DNA of 64,000 bases, from the NCBI RefSeq assembly GCF_014643535.1, contig NZ_BMJQ01000016.1:62001-126000 (forward strand), read 5' to 3'. Origin of the DNA: Aliidongia dinghuensis. Lineage in GTDB: Bacteria; Pseudomonadota; Alphaproteobacteria; ATCC43930; CGMCC-115725. The translations under genes and the position numbers were made by a program. Below, piece by piece: positions 43,696-52,565 of this stretch. Each line of letters begins with the position of its first letter. The first letter of the stretch is position 1. The notes under the pieces were generated by a model. It was not told the origin of the DNA. It saw only the letters and a program-made list of their open reading frames with translations, and ran no database searches.

Positions 43696-45495
43696 TTGGA
43701 GCCTTCGCTGTTCACCTCGCTGGGTGCGGTCGCCAGCCTGATCAACCGCAGCAGCGACCTCGACCAGACGCTGCAACATTTGCTGGAGGCGGTGTGCCGC
43801 CGCTCGCCCTGGTCGGCCGGTGGCATCATGAGCATCGATCAGGAGGGCGGCTGGGCCGAGACCGTCGCGCGCTACGATCCGCATGGGCTCGGCGCCCGTG
43901 TCGACCGCCGCTGGCCGCTGGCCGAGAGCCCAAGCCGCATCGCGCTCGAGCTCAACGAGCCGGTCATCATCCATGACGCGCAGCAGTCGGAGCAGTTTCC
44001 TGGCTATCGGCGCGAATCGATCGAGCACGACTACCACACCGTCGTCGTGCTGCCGATGGCGTACCGCAACGCCCGGGGCCATCGCATCGTGCTGTCGCTG
44101 CGCTCCCGCCAGGCAGTCGAAGTCACACCCGACGAGCTCGCCTTCCTGCAATTCGTCGTGCATCTGGGCCAGATCGCCATGGACAAGGCGCGCTCGCTCG
44201 CCGAGGAACAGGCATTCGGCGAGCGGCTGCGCGCCGCACTCGTGGCGCACGGCGCGCTGCTCGACCAGGTGCTGGCCGACGAATCGGTGAGTGCCGCGGC
44301 GGCGATGGTCGAGGCCATGTTGCCCCACCCGCCGGTCATCGTCGACCTCACGACCCGGCGCGTCATGGCGGAGCGCTCGCCCCTGCCCGATCTCCTGGAC
44401 GATGCGGCCTGGCGCACCGCCGTCACCGAAGACCTCGGGCCGCAGTTCCTGGAGCTCGCCGGACGCGCTGTCGCCGGCCACCGCTACGAGGTGCGCGATC
44501 TGCCGCTCGTGATCGACGGCCGATCGCTGCGGCTGCCGGCGATCCTCTGCCCGCTTACGATCGATCGCACGCGGGTCGGCGCCCTCATCGTCTTCGCGCC
44601 GGCACCGGATGCCGGCGACCTCGATCATCTGCTGCTCGACAGCGCGCGCTTCGGCTTGAGCGTCCAGATGATGCGCTCTCATGTGGCGATGCTGACCGCG
44701 ACGCGGAACCTGGAGGATCTGTTCGCCGACCTACTCAATGGCACGCGGCCGCTTCCGGCCGTGGTCGAGCGGGCCGAGCGGCTTGGTCTCGACCTCGCCA
44801 AGCCGGCGCGTCTTGTCGTGCTCACGCCCGGCGAGACCTGGCGGGCATCGGAGGCGGAGGCGCTGGAGCTGCATCGCACCCTGACGCCCCTCACCCGCCA
44901 GATCGATGCGCGCGCCACGGTCGCCATCCGGCCCGGCGCGATCGTCGTGCATTGCGCCGCCGACGCGCGGCGGGATGCGCTCATCCCGCCCCTCACGCAA
45001 CGGCTGATCGCAGAGCTGCGCAAGACGACCGGCACGCAGCCGGTGGCCGTCATCGGCCGGATCTGCCGCATACCTGAAGACTACCAGACGGCCTGGCGCG
45101 AAGGCAGCCGACTGACGGCGCTGGCCCATCGGTTCGGGCGCACGGGCCTGGTCGATGCCGCGGACTTCGGCCCGTTCCCCGTGCTGATGTCGGCGGTCGA
45201 CGCCGACGAAATGCGGGCGTTCGTCGCCCGCCTCATCGGCGCCGTCGTCGATCACGATGCCGCCGAGGGCACGGACTATGTCCACACCCTCGCGGTCTTC
45301 CTCGACCATGGCGGCCGCAGCCAGCCCTCGGCCGACGCGCTCGGCATTCACGTGACGACGCTGCGCTATCGCTTGGAACGGCTCGGCGACCTGTTCGGCC
45401 TGTCGCTCGCGACACCGGACGCGCGTTTCGCCTTGCAGTTGGCCCTGCAGTTCCAGCGCGTCCTGCAGCCGCCCGCCCCCTCGGAATCGGAGTAG
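43696..45495 (+). CDS. PucR-family transcriptional regulator with GAF domain
   Basis: The ~599-residue protein has an N-terminal GAF domain (~10-170: SLINRSSDLDQTLQHLLEAVCRRSPWSAGGIMS), a central PucR/CdaR-like region and a C-terminal PucR helix-turn-helix (HTLAVFLDHGGRSQPSADALGIHVTTLRYRLERLGDLFG). I choose the TTG at 43696 because AGGAG lies seven bases upstream; a GTG at 43690 is possible, and the open frame further upstream has no good start. PucR-type proteins activate catabolic genes (purines, sugar acids). It is divergent from the monooxygenase-ABC operon. Confidence 0.88.
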   Translation: MEPSLFTSLGAVASLINRSSDLDQTLQHLLEAVCRRSPWSAGGIMSIDQEGGWAETVARYDPHGLGARVDRRWPLAESPSRIALELNEPVIIHDAQQSEQFPGYRRESIEHDYHTVVVLPMAYRNARGHRIVLSLRSRQAVEVTPDELAFLQFVVHLGQIAMDKARSLAEEQAFGERLRAALVAHGALLDQVLADESVSAAAAMVEAMLPHPPVIVDLTTRRVMAERSPLPDLLDDAAWRTAVTEDLGPQFLELAGRAVAGHRYEVRDLPLVIDGRSLRLPAILCPLTIDRTRVGALIVFAPAPDAGDLDHLLLDSARFGLSVQMMRSHVAMLTATRNLEDLFADLLNGTRPLPAVVERAERLGLDLAKPARLVVLTPGETWRASEAEALELHRTLTPLTRQIDARATVAIRPGAIVVHCAADARRDALIPPLTQRLIAELRKTTGTQPVAVIGRICRIPEDYQTAWREGSRLTALAHRFGRTGLVDAADFGPFPVLMSAVDADEMRAFVARLIGAVVDHDAAEGTDYVHTLAVFLDHGGRSQPSADALGIHVTTLRYRLERLGDLFGLSLATPDARFALQLALQFQRVLQPPAPSESE

Positions 45496-45589
45496 AGACC
45501 CGGCCACGGCCTCCTCGCGTCGGACGGAGGAGCCGTCCCGGCATTCATGCCAAGGTCGGCTCCAGTATCGGCAGCGGAGCAGTCGAGCC

Positions 45590-46108
45590 ATGGAGCGGGT
45601 TTCATTCGATGCCACCGACCTTAGGCGTGCCTTTGGTACTTTCCTGACCGGCGTCACCATCGTCACGACGCGCGATGCCACAGGCGTGCCGCGCGGCATG
45701 ACGGCGAACTCCTTCACCTCCGTCTCGCTCGATCCGCCGCTGCTGCTCGTCTGCATCGGCCGCGGCTCGTCCAACATCGCCGCGTTTGAAGCGGCGGAGC
45801 ATTTCGCGGTCAATATCCTGGACCATGCCCAGGCCGAGGTCGCGAGCACCTTCGCCGCGCGCGGCATCGACCGGTTCGCGACCGTCGACCATCGGCCGGC
45901 CGCGACCGGCGCGCCGGTGCTGGACCCGTGCCTCAGCTGGTTCGATTGCACGCTGCATCAGCGCGTCGCCGCCGGCGACCATCTGATCCTGATCGGCCGC
46001 GTCGAGGCGTACGCCACCCGCGCGACCGAGCCGCTGGGCTTCTGCCGCGGCCGCTTCGTCAGGCTGGAGCCGGCGATGGAGGACGCACCCCGCTATCGGC
46101 GCGCCTGA
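45590..46108 (+). CDS. Flavin reductase (HpaC/NtaB-like)
   Basis: The 172-residue protein is a typical small flavin reductase: RRAFGTFLTGVTIVTTRDATGVPRGMTANSFTSVSLDPPLLLVCIGRGSSN, then HFAVNILDHAQAEVASTFA and the C-terminal DHLILIGRVEAY. It should supply FMNH2 with NAD(P)H to the LLM monooxygenase encoded at 42236-43558. It lies 94 bases after the PucR gene on the same strand and may be co-transcribed with it. Confidence 0.92.
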   Translation: MERVSFDATDLRRAFGTFLTGVTIVTTRDATGVPRGMTANSFTSVSLDPPLLLVCIGRGSSNIAAFEAAEHFAVNILDHAQAEVASTFAARGIDRFATVDHRPAATGAPVLDPCLSWFDCTLHQRVAAGDHLILIGRVEAYATRATEPLGFCRGRFVRLEPAMEDAPRYRRA

Positions 46109-46135
46109 CGAGGATCAGCGCGACCGGTGGCGCGC

Positions 46136-46164
46136 TTGTCACCGGAAATCGTGCGCCCAATAAT
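46136..46164 (+). promoter_or_regulatory. Sigma70-type promoter of the lar operon
   Basis: TTGTCA (46136-46141) and AATAAT (46159-46164) with exactly 17 bases between them. The predicted start of transcription near 46171 lies about 35 bases before larA. It is the best promoter match near this operon, which would therefore be independent of the flavin reductase gene. Confidence 0.55.
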
Positions 46165-46205
46165 GCGTCCAGGACTTCACGGCTCCAGCACGCATCGAGG
46201 GATCT

Positions 46206-47501
46206 ATGGCACGGAACGGCATCGAACTCGCTTACGGCCGCGGCGCGTTGCATCTGACGCTGCCGGACGAGGCGGAACCGACCGTCATCCGCAAGGCCGT
46301 GCTGCCGAAGCTGCCCGACAATGCCGCCGCAGTCCGCCACGCCTTCGATCAGCCGATCGGCGCCAAGCCGCTCCGCGAGCTGGCGCGCGGACGCAAGAGC
46401 GCCTGCATCCTGATCTGCGATATCACGCGGCCGGTGCCGAACCGGCTGTTCCTGCGCCCGATGGTCGAGACCATGGTCGAGAGCGGCATCCCGCTCGACC
46501 GGATCACCATCCTGGTCGCGACCGGCCTGCATCGCCCGAATCTGGGCGAGGAGCTGGCCGAGGTCGTGGGCGATCCCTGGGTCATGGCGAACGTCAGGGT
46601 CGAGAATCACTACGCGCGCAACACGGAAGACCACGTCGATCTAGGCCCGACCAGGACGCGCGGCACGCCGGTCAGCATCAACCGCATCCTGGTCGAGGCC
46701 GACCTGCGCATCGCGACCGGCCTGGTCGAGCCGCATTTCATGGCCGGCTGGTCGGGCGGGCGCAAGGTCGTGGCCCCGGGCGTCGCCGGCCATGCGACCA
46801 TCCGCACCTTCCATTCCGCGCGCTTCATGGAGGATCCGCTCGCCATCCAGTGCAACCTGGTCGGCAATCCGCTGCATGAGGAGCAGCTCGAGATCGTCCG
46901 CATGGTGGGCGAGCTCTACGCGCTCAACACCGTGATCGACGAGGATCGCGACCTAGTCCACGTGACATTCGGCGAGATCATCCAAAGCCACCTGGCCGCG
47001 GTCGGCTTCATCGAGCACGCGACGCGCATCAAGGTCGGCCGGCGCTTCAAGACCGTCGTGACCTCCTCGGCCGGCTATCCGCTCGACAAGACCTATTACC
47101 AGACGGTCAAGGGCATGGTGACGCCGATCGACATCCTGGAGCCAGGCGGCACGCTCATCATCGCGTCGCGCTGTTCGGAGGGTTTCGGCTCGCCGGAATT
47201 CCGCGAAGCCCAGGCGCGGCTGGTCGAGCTCGGGCCCGAGCGCTTCCTGGCCACGCTCACCGCCAAGTCGCTGGCCGAGATCGACGAGTGGCAGACCGAG
47301 ATGCAGCTGAAGCCCATGCGCGTCGGCCGGATCCAACTCTATACCGAGGGGCTCGACCAGGAGGAGCTGCGCATCACCGGCGTTGAGATCATCCGCTCGG
47401 TCGATGCCGCGATCGCCGACAGCGTCACCCGGCATGGCGACGGGGCCGTGGCGATCATCCCCGAAGGTCCCTACGTCGTGCCGGTCCACGAGGTCGGCTG
47501 A
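46206..47501 (+). CDS. larA: LarA-family nickel-pincer (NPN) racemase/epimerase, substrate unknown
   Basis: The 431-residue protein matches lactate racemase LarA. Functional residues align by motif: Arg75 (DITRP), His109 (ATGLHR), His177 and the cofactor-binding Lys187 in EPHFMAGWSGGRKVVAPG, nickel-ligand-type His203 (ATIRTFHS) and Lys295 (LDKTYYQTVKG). These correspond to R75, H108, H174, K184, H200 and K298 of the Lactobacillus enzyme. LarA uses a nickel pincer nucleotide to move hydride at the C2 carbon of 2-hydroxy acids; homologues act on malate, phenyllactate, hydroxyglutarate and sugar acids. The nearby hydroxyacid genes suggest a polycarboxylic substrate. First gene of larA-C-E-B. Confidence 0.93.
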   Translation: MARNGIELAYGRGALHLTLPDEAEPTVIRKAVLPKLPDNAAAVRHAFDQPIGAKPLRELARGRKSACILICDITRPVPNRLFLRPMVETMVESGIPLDRITILVATGLHRPNLGEELAEVVGDPWVMANVRVENHYARNTEDHVDLGPTRTRGTPVSINRILVEADLRIATGLVEPHFMAGWSGGRKVVAPGVAGHATIRTFHSARFMEDPLAIQCNLVGNPLHEEQLEIVRMVGELYALNTVIDEDRDLVHVTFGEIIQSHLAAVGFIEHATRIKVGRRFKTVVTSSAGYPLDKTYYQTVKGMVTPIDILEPGGTLIIASRCSEGFGSPEFREAQARLVELGPERFLATLTAKSLAEIDEWQTEMQLKPMRVGRIQLYTEGLDQEELRITGVEIIRSVDAAIADSVTRHGDGAVAIIPEGPYVVPVHEVG

Positions 47502-47505
47502 CCCG

Positions 47506-48705
47506 ATGCCGGACATCCATCTTGATGCGGTGGGCGGCATCGCCGGCGACATGTTCGTGGCAGCAATGCTCGACGCCCTGCCCGATTTGCAGCCGCGTGT
47601 GCTGGCGGATGCCCAAGCGGTGCTGCCGCACGGGCTCGAGGCCCGGCTCGCCGAGACACGGAACGGCGCGCTCGGCGGCCGTGGCTTCGGGCTCGCCGGC
47701 GAGGCCCATCACCATGGCCACCATCATGGTCACGACCATGCCCATGGGTCCGGCAGTTTCCTCGAGATGGTCGCGCGCATTCGCGCCGCCGATCTGCAGG
47801 AGGGCACGGCCGAGCAAGCCGTCGCCATCCTGACGCTCATCGCCGAGGTCGAGGCCGCGATCCATCAGGTGCCGGTCGAGACCGTGCATTTCCACGAGAT
47901 TGCCGACTGGGACTCGTTGCTCGATGTGGTTGCGGCCGGCAGCATCGCGGCGGCGTTGCCGGGCGCGCGCTGGACCGTCTCGCCCCTGCCGCGGGGCGGC
48001 GGGCTCGTCAAGACCCAGCACGGGATGCTGCCCGTGCCGGCGCCGGCGACCGCGGCCTTGCTCACCGGCTTCGCCTGGCGCGACGACCACGTCGGCGGCG
48101 AGCGGGTGACGCCGACGGGAGCCGCGATCCTGCGGCACCTCATCGGACCCGACGGCAGCGGCACGGCGCTCTCGGGCCGGCTCGTCGCGACCGGCATCGG
48201 CACTGGCACCAGGACGCTGCCCGGCATCCCGAACGTGCTGCGCGCGCTCGCGTTCGAGGCGGTGCCGGCTTCGGCAACGCGCGAACGGATCACCACCATC
48301 AGCTTCGAGATCGACGACATGACCGGCGAGGAGATCGCGGTCGCGGCCGACCGGCTGCGCGCCGTCCCGGGCGTGCTCGATCTCACCGTCGCGCCTGTCC
48401 AGGGCAAGAAAGGCCGGCTGATGCAGTCGCTCCGGCTGCTCGTCCAGCCGGATCGCGGCGACGCGGTCGCGGAGCGCTGCTTCCTCGAGACCTCGACCAT
48501 CGGGCTCCGGCTCGCCGAGGAACAGCGCATCACGCTACCGCGCAGGCTCGCGACGCGCGAGGCCGACGGCATCGCGATCGGCGTCAAGACGGTCGAGCGC
48601 GGTGGTAGTGCCAGCACCAAGGCGGAAAGCGACGACCTCGCGGGCGATAGCCTGGAGGCACGGCGGCGCCTCAAGCACCGGGCGGAAGAGGGTGGAGAGC
48701 GATGA
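47506..48705 (+). CDS. larC: LarC, nickel insertion cyclometallase for the NPN cofactor
   Basis: The 399-residue protein uses CTP to insert nickel into the pyridinium dithiocarboxylate nucleotide. It opens with HLDAVGGIAGDMFVAAMLDALPD, has a His-rich metal-binding tract (HHHGHHHGHDHAHG, residues ~67-81), then ETVHFHEIADWDSLLDVV and, in the C-terminal part, FEIDDMTGEEIAVAADRLRAVPGVLDLT with VQGKKGRL. It is one continuous gene, unlike the frameshifted larC1/larC2 of Lactobacillus plantarum. The start lies 4 bases after the larA stop, and the stop overlaps larE by 4 bases. Confidence 0.95.
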   Translation: MPDIHLDAVGGIAGDMFVAAMLDALPDLQPRVLADAQAVLPHGLEARLAETRNGALGGRGFGLAGEAHHHGHHHGHDHAHGSGSFLEMVARIRAADLQEGTAEQAVAILTLIAEVEAAIHQVPVETVHFHEIADWDSLLDVVAAGSIAAALPGARWTVSPLPRGGGLVKTQHGMLPVPAPATAALLTGFAWRDDHVGGERVTPTGAAILRHLIGPDGSGTALSGRLVATGIGTGTRTLPGIPNVLRALAFEAVPASATRERITTISFEIDDMTGEEIAVAADRLRAVPGVLDLTVAPVQGKKGRLMQSLRLLVQPDRGDAVAERCFLETSTIGLRLAEEQRITLPRRLATREADGIAIGVKTVERGGSASTKAESDDLAGDSLEARRRLKHRAEEGGER

Positions 48706-49478
48706 GCGCCGATCTCGCCGCCGCCCTCGCCCGCCATCCGCACCTCGCGATCGCGGTCAGCGGCGGCGTCGACAGCATGACGCTCGCCGCCTTCGCCCAT
48801 CGGCTGCAGCAAGACGGCGGCACGGTCGAGATGATCCATGCCGTGTCGCCGGCGGTACCACCGGCCGCGACGGAGCGCGTGCGGGCCAGGGCCGCGCGTG
48901 AGGGCTGGCGCCTGACCGTGACCGGCGCCGGCGAGTTCGACGACCCGCGCTACCGGGACAATCCGGTCGACCGCTGCTATTTCTGCAAGACCAATCTCTA
49001 CGACCGCATCCGGTCACTGACGTCTGCCACCATCGCCTCGGGTGCCAATCTGGGCGATCTCGGCGACTATCGGCCGGGCCTGCTCGCCGCCGCCGAGCAC
49101 GAGGTCGTGCATCCCTATATCGAGGCCGGGATGGACAAGGCCGCGGTGCGCGCGCTCGCCCGCGAGCTCGGATTGGACGAGGTCGCCGAGCTGCCGGCCC
49201 AGCCCTGCCTCGCGAGCCGCGTCGAGACCGGCATCGCCATCGACGCCGCCGACCTCGCCTTCGTCGACCTGGTCGAGACCCGCCTCGCGACACTCGCCCC
49301 GGCCGGCTCGGCGCTGCGCTGCCGCATCACCCGCGCCGGCATCGTGATCGAGGTCGGCGACGCGGCGATGGACCGCCAGGCGCTCGCCGATCTGGCAGAG
49401 ACGCTGTGCCGCGAACACGGCCGGCAACTCGTCGGCGTCCGGCCGTACCGGCGCGGCGCCATGTTCGTGCACGGCTGA
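48702..49478 (+). CDS. larE: LarE, sulfur transferase for NPN cofactor synthesis
   Basis: The 258-residue PP-loop ATPase has AVSGGVDSM (19-26), adenylates the cofactor precursor and adds sulfur. The residue equivalent to the sacrificial Cys176 of Lactobacillus LarE is Cys169 in PAQPCLASRVETG. Two more cysteines form a CxxC (Cys92, Cys95 in DRCYFCKTNLY); a three-cysteine set like this is associated with [4Fe-4S] LarE proteins that supply sulfur catalytically rather than sacrificially. The start overlaps the larC stop (ATGA) and larB begins 5 bases after the larE stop. Confidence 0.94.
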   Translation: MSADLAAALARHPHLAIAVSGGVDSMTLAAFAHRLQQDGGTVEMIHAVSPAVPPAATERVRARAAREGWRLTVTGAGEFDDPRYRDNPVDRCYFCKTNLYDRIRSLTSATIASGANLGDLGDYRPGLLAAAEHEVVHPYIEAGMDKAAVRALARELGLDEVAELPAQPCLASRVETGIAIDAADLAFVDLVETRLATLAPAGSALRCRITRAGIVIEVGDAAMDRQALADLAETLCREHGRQLVGVRPYRRGAMFVHG

Positions 49479-49482
49479 TCCC

Positions 49483-50142
49483 ATGGAATTTCCCGAGTTC
49501 CAGATCGACTGGGAGCGTGAGCGCCGCACCGGCGTGCCCGAGGCGATCTTCTGCCACGGCAAGACGCCGGCACAGATCGATGCGATCGCCGCCGCGGCCG
49601 GCGACCGGCGCCTGCTGCTGACGCGTCTCTCCCCAACCCTTCACGCGGCACTGGCGCCCGAGACGCGCGCGCTCCTCGACCATGATCCGCTGTCGGCCAC
49701 AGCCTTATTGGGCGGCGGCGTGCCGCTCGCCGCGAGCGGCATCGGCATCGTCGCAGCCGGCACCTCAGACCTGGCGGTTGCGCGCGAGGCGGCGCGCACC
49801 CTCGCCTTCGCCGGCTACGACGCCGAGATCTTCGCCGATGTCGGCGTCGCCGGCCTGTGGCGGCTCATGGCCCGGCTCGACGAGTTCAGGCGCTGCCGCG
49901 TTCTGATCGCGGTCGCCGGCATGGAGGGCGCGCTGTTCAGCGTGCTGGCCGGCCTGGTCGAGGCGCCGGTCATCGCCGTGCCGACCTCGGTCGGCTATGG
50001 CGTCGCGGCCGGCGGCACCGCAGCACTCCATGCTGCACTCGCCAGCTGCGCGCCGGGCGTGGTCGTGGTCAATATCGACAACGGCTTCGGTGCCGCCGCC
50101 GCAGCACTCAAGATGCTGCGGGCCTATTCCCGCGCGATGTAG
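49483..50142 (+). CDS. larB: LarB, NaAD carboxylase/hydrolase for NPN cofactor synthesis
   Basis: The 219-residue protein has the N-terminal LarB region (DWERERRTGVPEAIFCHGKTPAQI) and a PurE-like C-terminal domain (GIVAAGTSDLAVAREAARTLAFAGYDAEIFADVGVAGLWRL, VAGMEGALFSVLAGLVEAPVIAVPTSVGYG, VVNIDNGFGAA). LarB carboxylates nicotinic acid adenine dinucleotide and releases AMP, the first step of the cofactor route. It completes larA-C-E-B, so the operon carries every known NPN synthesis gene. Its last 19 bases overlap the convergent MFS gene. Confidence 0.95.
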   Translation: MEFPEFQIDWERERRTGVPEAIFCHGKTPAQIDAIAAAAGDRRLLLTRLSPTLHAALAPETRALLDHDPLSATALLGGGVPLAASGIGIVAAGTSDLAVAREAARTLAFAGYDAEIFADVGVAGLWRLMARLDEFRRCRVLIAVAGMEGALFSVLAGLVEAPVIAVPTSVGYGVAAGGTAALHAALASCAPGVVVVNIDNGFGAAAAALKMLRAYSRAM

Positions 50143-51428
50143 CGCCGGGCCGAGAGCGCCAGCACCGTCGCCACGAACAGGAACCCGGTCATTGCGACGA
50201 GCCCGCTGTTGAACGAGCCGGACAGGTCCTTCATCAGCCCCATGATCGACGGGCCGACGAAGCCGCCGAACACGCCCACCGAATTGATGAAGGCGAGGCC
50301 GCCGGCCGCGGCGAGGCCGGTCAGGAACCGCGTCGGGATCGTCCACAGCACGGCCCGCGCCGTGCTGGTGCCGACGACGGCGACCGTGAGGCCGATGAAG
50401 GCCGGCACGAAGGAATGCACCGCGATCGCCACGACGAGGCCGAGGCCCGAGACGAGGCAGGTCATGGCCAGGCTGAACACCGCACGGCCGCTGCGGTCGA
50501 TGAAACCGGCCCAGACGACCATGACGATGCAGGCCGCGAGATTGGCGAGTGCCGTCAGCCAGCCGATCAGCATGTTGGTAAAATGCTGCTCCTTCAGGAT
50601 CAGCGGCAGGAAGATCGCGACGCCATAGGCGCCGACCGTGTAGGTGAACTGGACGAGCGCCAGGGTCAGCACGCGGCCGTCCTTGAGGCTCTCCCACAGG
50701 AACTTCCGCTCGCGCTCCTTGGGTTCGGCCGCAAGCCGCCGCTGGATCAGGTCCCGCTCGGCCGGCGTCAGGAACTTCGCCTTCTGCGGCCCGTCGACCA
50801 GCAGCGCCAGCAGCAACACGCCCAGTAGGACCGCCGGCACGCCCTCGGCCAGGAACAGCCATTTCCAGCCGGCGAGGCCGAGCGCGCCGTTGAGCTGGAG
50901 CAGCGCGCCCGACAGCGGCCCGCCGATGACCGAAGAGGCCGGGATGGCAATCAGGAACCAGGCATAGATGCGCGCCCGATACTCCTTCGGGAACCAGAGG
51001 GTCAGATAGAAGGCCGCACCCGGGAAGAACCCCGCCTCCGCCGCGCCCAGGAGGAAGCGCAGCACGTAGAAGCTCGAGGGCCCGCTCGTAAATACGGTCG
51101 CCATCGAGATCAGCCCCCAGCTGATCATGATGCGGGCGAGCCAGATCCGCGCACCGAAGCGATAGAGCGCCACGTTGCTCGGCACTTCGAAGAAGCAATA
51201 GCCGATGAACAGGATGCCGGCGCCATAGCCGAACTCTGACGCGCTCAGGCCCACGTCCTTGTTCATGGTCAGTGCCGCGAAGCCGACGTTGGTCCGGTCG
51301 AGGAAGTTGACGATGTAGGCGATGGTGAGCAGCGGCAGGATGCGCCAGGCGACCCGGGCGAAGACGCGCTTCTCGTCCGCCTCGCTGGGCGCGGTCCCGG
51401 CCAGCTCGGCATAGTTCGTGGTCGCCAT
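50124..51428 (-). CDS. MFS transporter, anion:cation symporter family (tartrate/phthalate/glucarate type)
   Basis: The 434-residue protein has twelve predicted helices and ACS-family marks: IAYIVNFLDRTNVGFAALTMNKDVGLSASEFGYGAGILFIGYCFFEVPSN and FLLGAAEAGFFPGAAFYLTLWFP. Relatives import organic anions such as tartrate, glucarate, phthalate or 4-hydroxyphenylacetate with protons. The start at 51428 is preceded by GAGGGGAGA. It is the last gene of the GntR-controlled operon, 40 bases after the dehydrogenase gene, and is the likely importer for the pathway substrate. It converges with larB. Confidence 0.93.
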   Translation of the reverse strand: MATTNYAELAGTAPSEADEKRVFARVAWRILPLLTIAYIVNFLDRTNVGFAALTMNKDVGLSASEFGYGAGILFIGYCFFEVPSNVALYRFGARIWLARIMISWGLISMATVFTSGPSSFYVLRFLLGAAEAGFFPGAAFYLTLWFPKEYRARIYAWFLIAIPASSVIGGPLSGALLQLNGALGLAGWKWLFLAEGVPAVLLGVLLLALLVDGPQKAKFLTPAERDLIQRRLAAEPKERERKFLWESLKDGRVLTLALVQFTYTVGAYGVAIFLPLILKEQHFTNMLIGWLTALANLAACIVMVVWAGFIDRSGRAVFSLAMTCLVSGLGLVVAIAVHSFVPAFIGLTVAVVGTSTARAVLWTIPTRFLTGLAAAGGLAFINSVGVFGGFVGPSIMGLMKDLSGSFNSGLVAMTGFLFVATVLALSARRYIARE

Positions 51429-51468
51429 GTTTCTCCCCTCGTCGCTTGTTGTTCTTGACGGACCCGGC

Positions 51469-52533
51469 TCAGGTCGGGCGGGTGATCTCCGCCGCGAGCG
51501 CCGCACCGGCCGCCGCCGTGCCGAGCGAGCCGCCGACGTCGCGCGTGACATTGCCGTCCGCGATCAGGCGGGCGATACCGGCTTCGATCGCCCGGGCCGC
51601 CTCGCCGAAGCGCTTCGCCTGGTGGCGCTCGCCATGCCAATCGAGCAGCAGGGCCGCCGACAGCACGAGCGAATAGGGGTTGGCGACGTCCTGCCCCGCG
51701 ATGTCGGGCGCCGAGCCGTGCGCCGCCTGGGCCATGGCATAGGTCGAGCCGGCATTGAGCGAGCCGCCGAGGCCGAGGCTGCCGGAGAGTTCCGCCGTCA
51801 GGTCCGACAGGATGTCGCCGAACATGTTGGTGGTGACGATCACGTCATAGCGGCCGGGATGGCGCACGGCATGGGCCATCATGGCGTCGACGATGACTTC
51901 GTCCATCTCGATGCCGGGATATCGGCCGACCGTCTCGCGGCAGATGTCGAGGAACATGCCGTCGCCCAGCTTCAGCACGTTCGCCTTGTGCACGACCGTC
52001 ACCCGCTTGCGCCGCCGGAGTGCCAGCCGGCAGGCCGCGTCGGCGATCCGCTCGCAGCAGGCGCGCGTGATGCGGCGGAGCGAGACCACGACATCCGGCG
52101 TCACCAGCAGCTCGCCACTGCCCTCCGCCATGTTGCGGTCGGCGTAGAACCCCTCCGTGTTCTCGCGCACGACGACCAGGTCGAAATCCTCGACCGGGGC
52201 CGCGAGCCCCGGATAAGTGCGTGCCGGGCGGATGTTGGCGAACAGGTCGAGCTCCTTGCGGAAGAACTTCGACGGGTTGATCTGGCCCTTCGCCTCGTCC
52301 TTGAAATCGAACGTCGCCGTCGGCCCGAGCATCAGCCCGTCGGCGGCCTTGGCGAGGTCGAGCAGTTCCGGCCGGACCGTCGTGCCGTGGCGAGCGAGGC
52401 TCGCGTGGCCGACGTCATGCTCCTCCATGACGAGGCCGAGGTCGAACCGGTCCGACGCCGCGCGCAGCACCGCCTGCGTTGCCGCGGTGATCTCCGGGCC
52501 GATCCCGTCGCCGGGCAAAACGATCATCCGCAT
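51469..52533 (-). CDS. Isocitrate/isopropylmalate dehydrogenase family protein (beta-decarboxylating)
   Basis: The 354-residue enzyme opens with MRMIVLPGDGIGPEI and shows the family substrate arginines in FFRKELDLFANIRPAR, the catalytic Tyr/Lys segments (VVVRENTEGFYADRNM; VTVVHKANVLKLGDGMFLDI), the metal-binding Asp loop (MFGDILSDLTAELSGSLGLGGSLNAG) and the cofactor loop HGSAPDIAGQDVANP. It should oxidise and decarboxylate a (2R,3S)-type 2-hydroxy acid such as a substituted malate, tartrate or isocitrate analogue. The upstream aconitase-family gene suggests sequential isomerisation and oxidative decarboxylation. Confidence 0.92.
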   Translation of the reverse strand: MRMIVLPGDGIGPEITAATQAVLRAASDRFDLGLVMEEHDVGHASLARHGTTVRPELLDLAKAADGLMLGPTATFDFKDEAKGQINPSKFFRKELDLFANIRPARTYPGLAAPVEDFDLVVVRENTEGFYADRNMAEGSGELLVTPDVVVSLRRITRACCERIADAACRLALRRRKRVTVVHKANVLKLGDGMFLDICRETVGRYPGIEMDEVIVDAMMAHAVRHPGRYDVIVTTNMFGDILSDLTAELSGSLGLGGSLNAGSTYAMAQAAHGSAPDIAGQDVANPYSLVLSAALLLDWHGERHQAKRFGEAARAIEAGIARLIADGNVTRDVGGSLGTAAAGAALAAEITRPT

Positions 52534-52565
52534 CCTGTCACTCCCCGTGGGTTTCGATATTGCGA

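Noticed and set aside
47506..48705. Possible programmed frameshift in larC as in Lactobacillus
   Set aside because: The gene is one continuous frame with N- and C-terminal LarC motifs in order.
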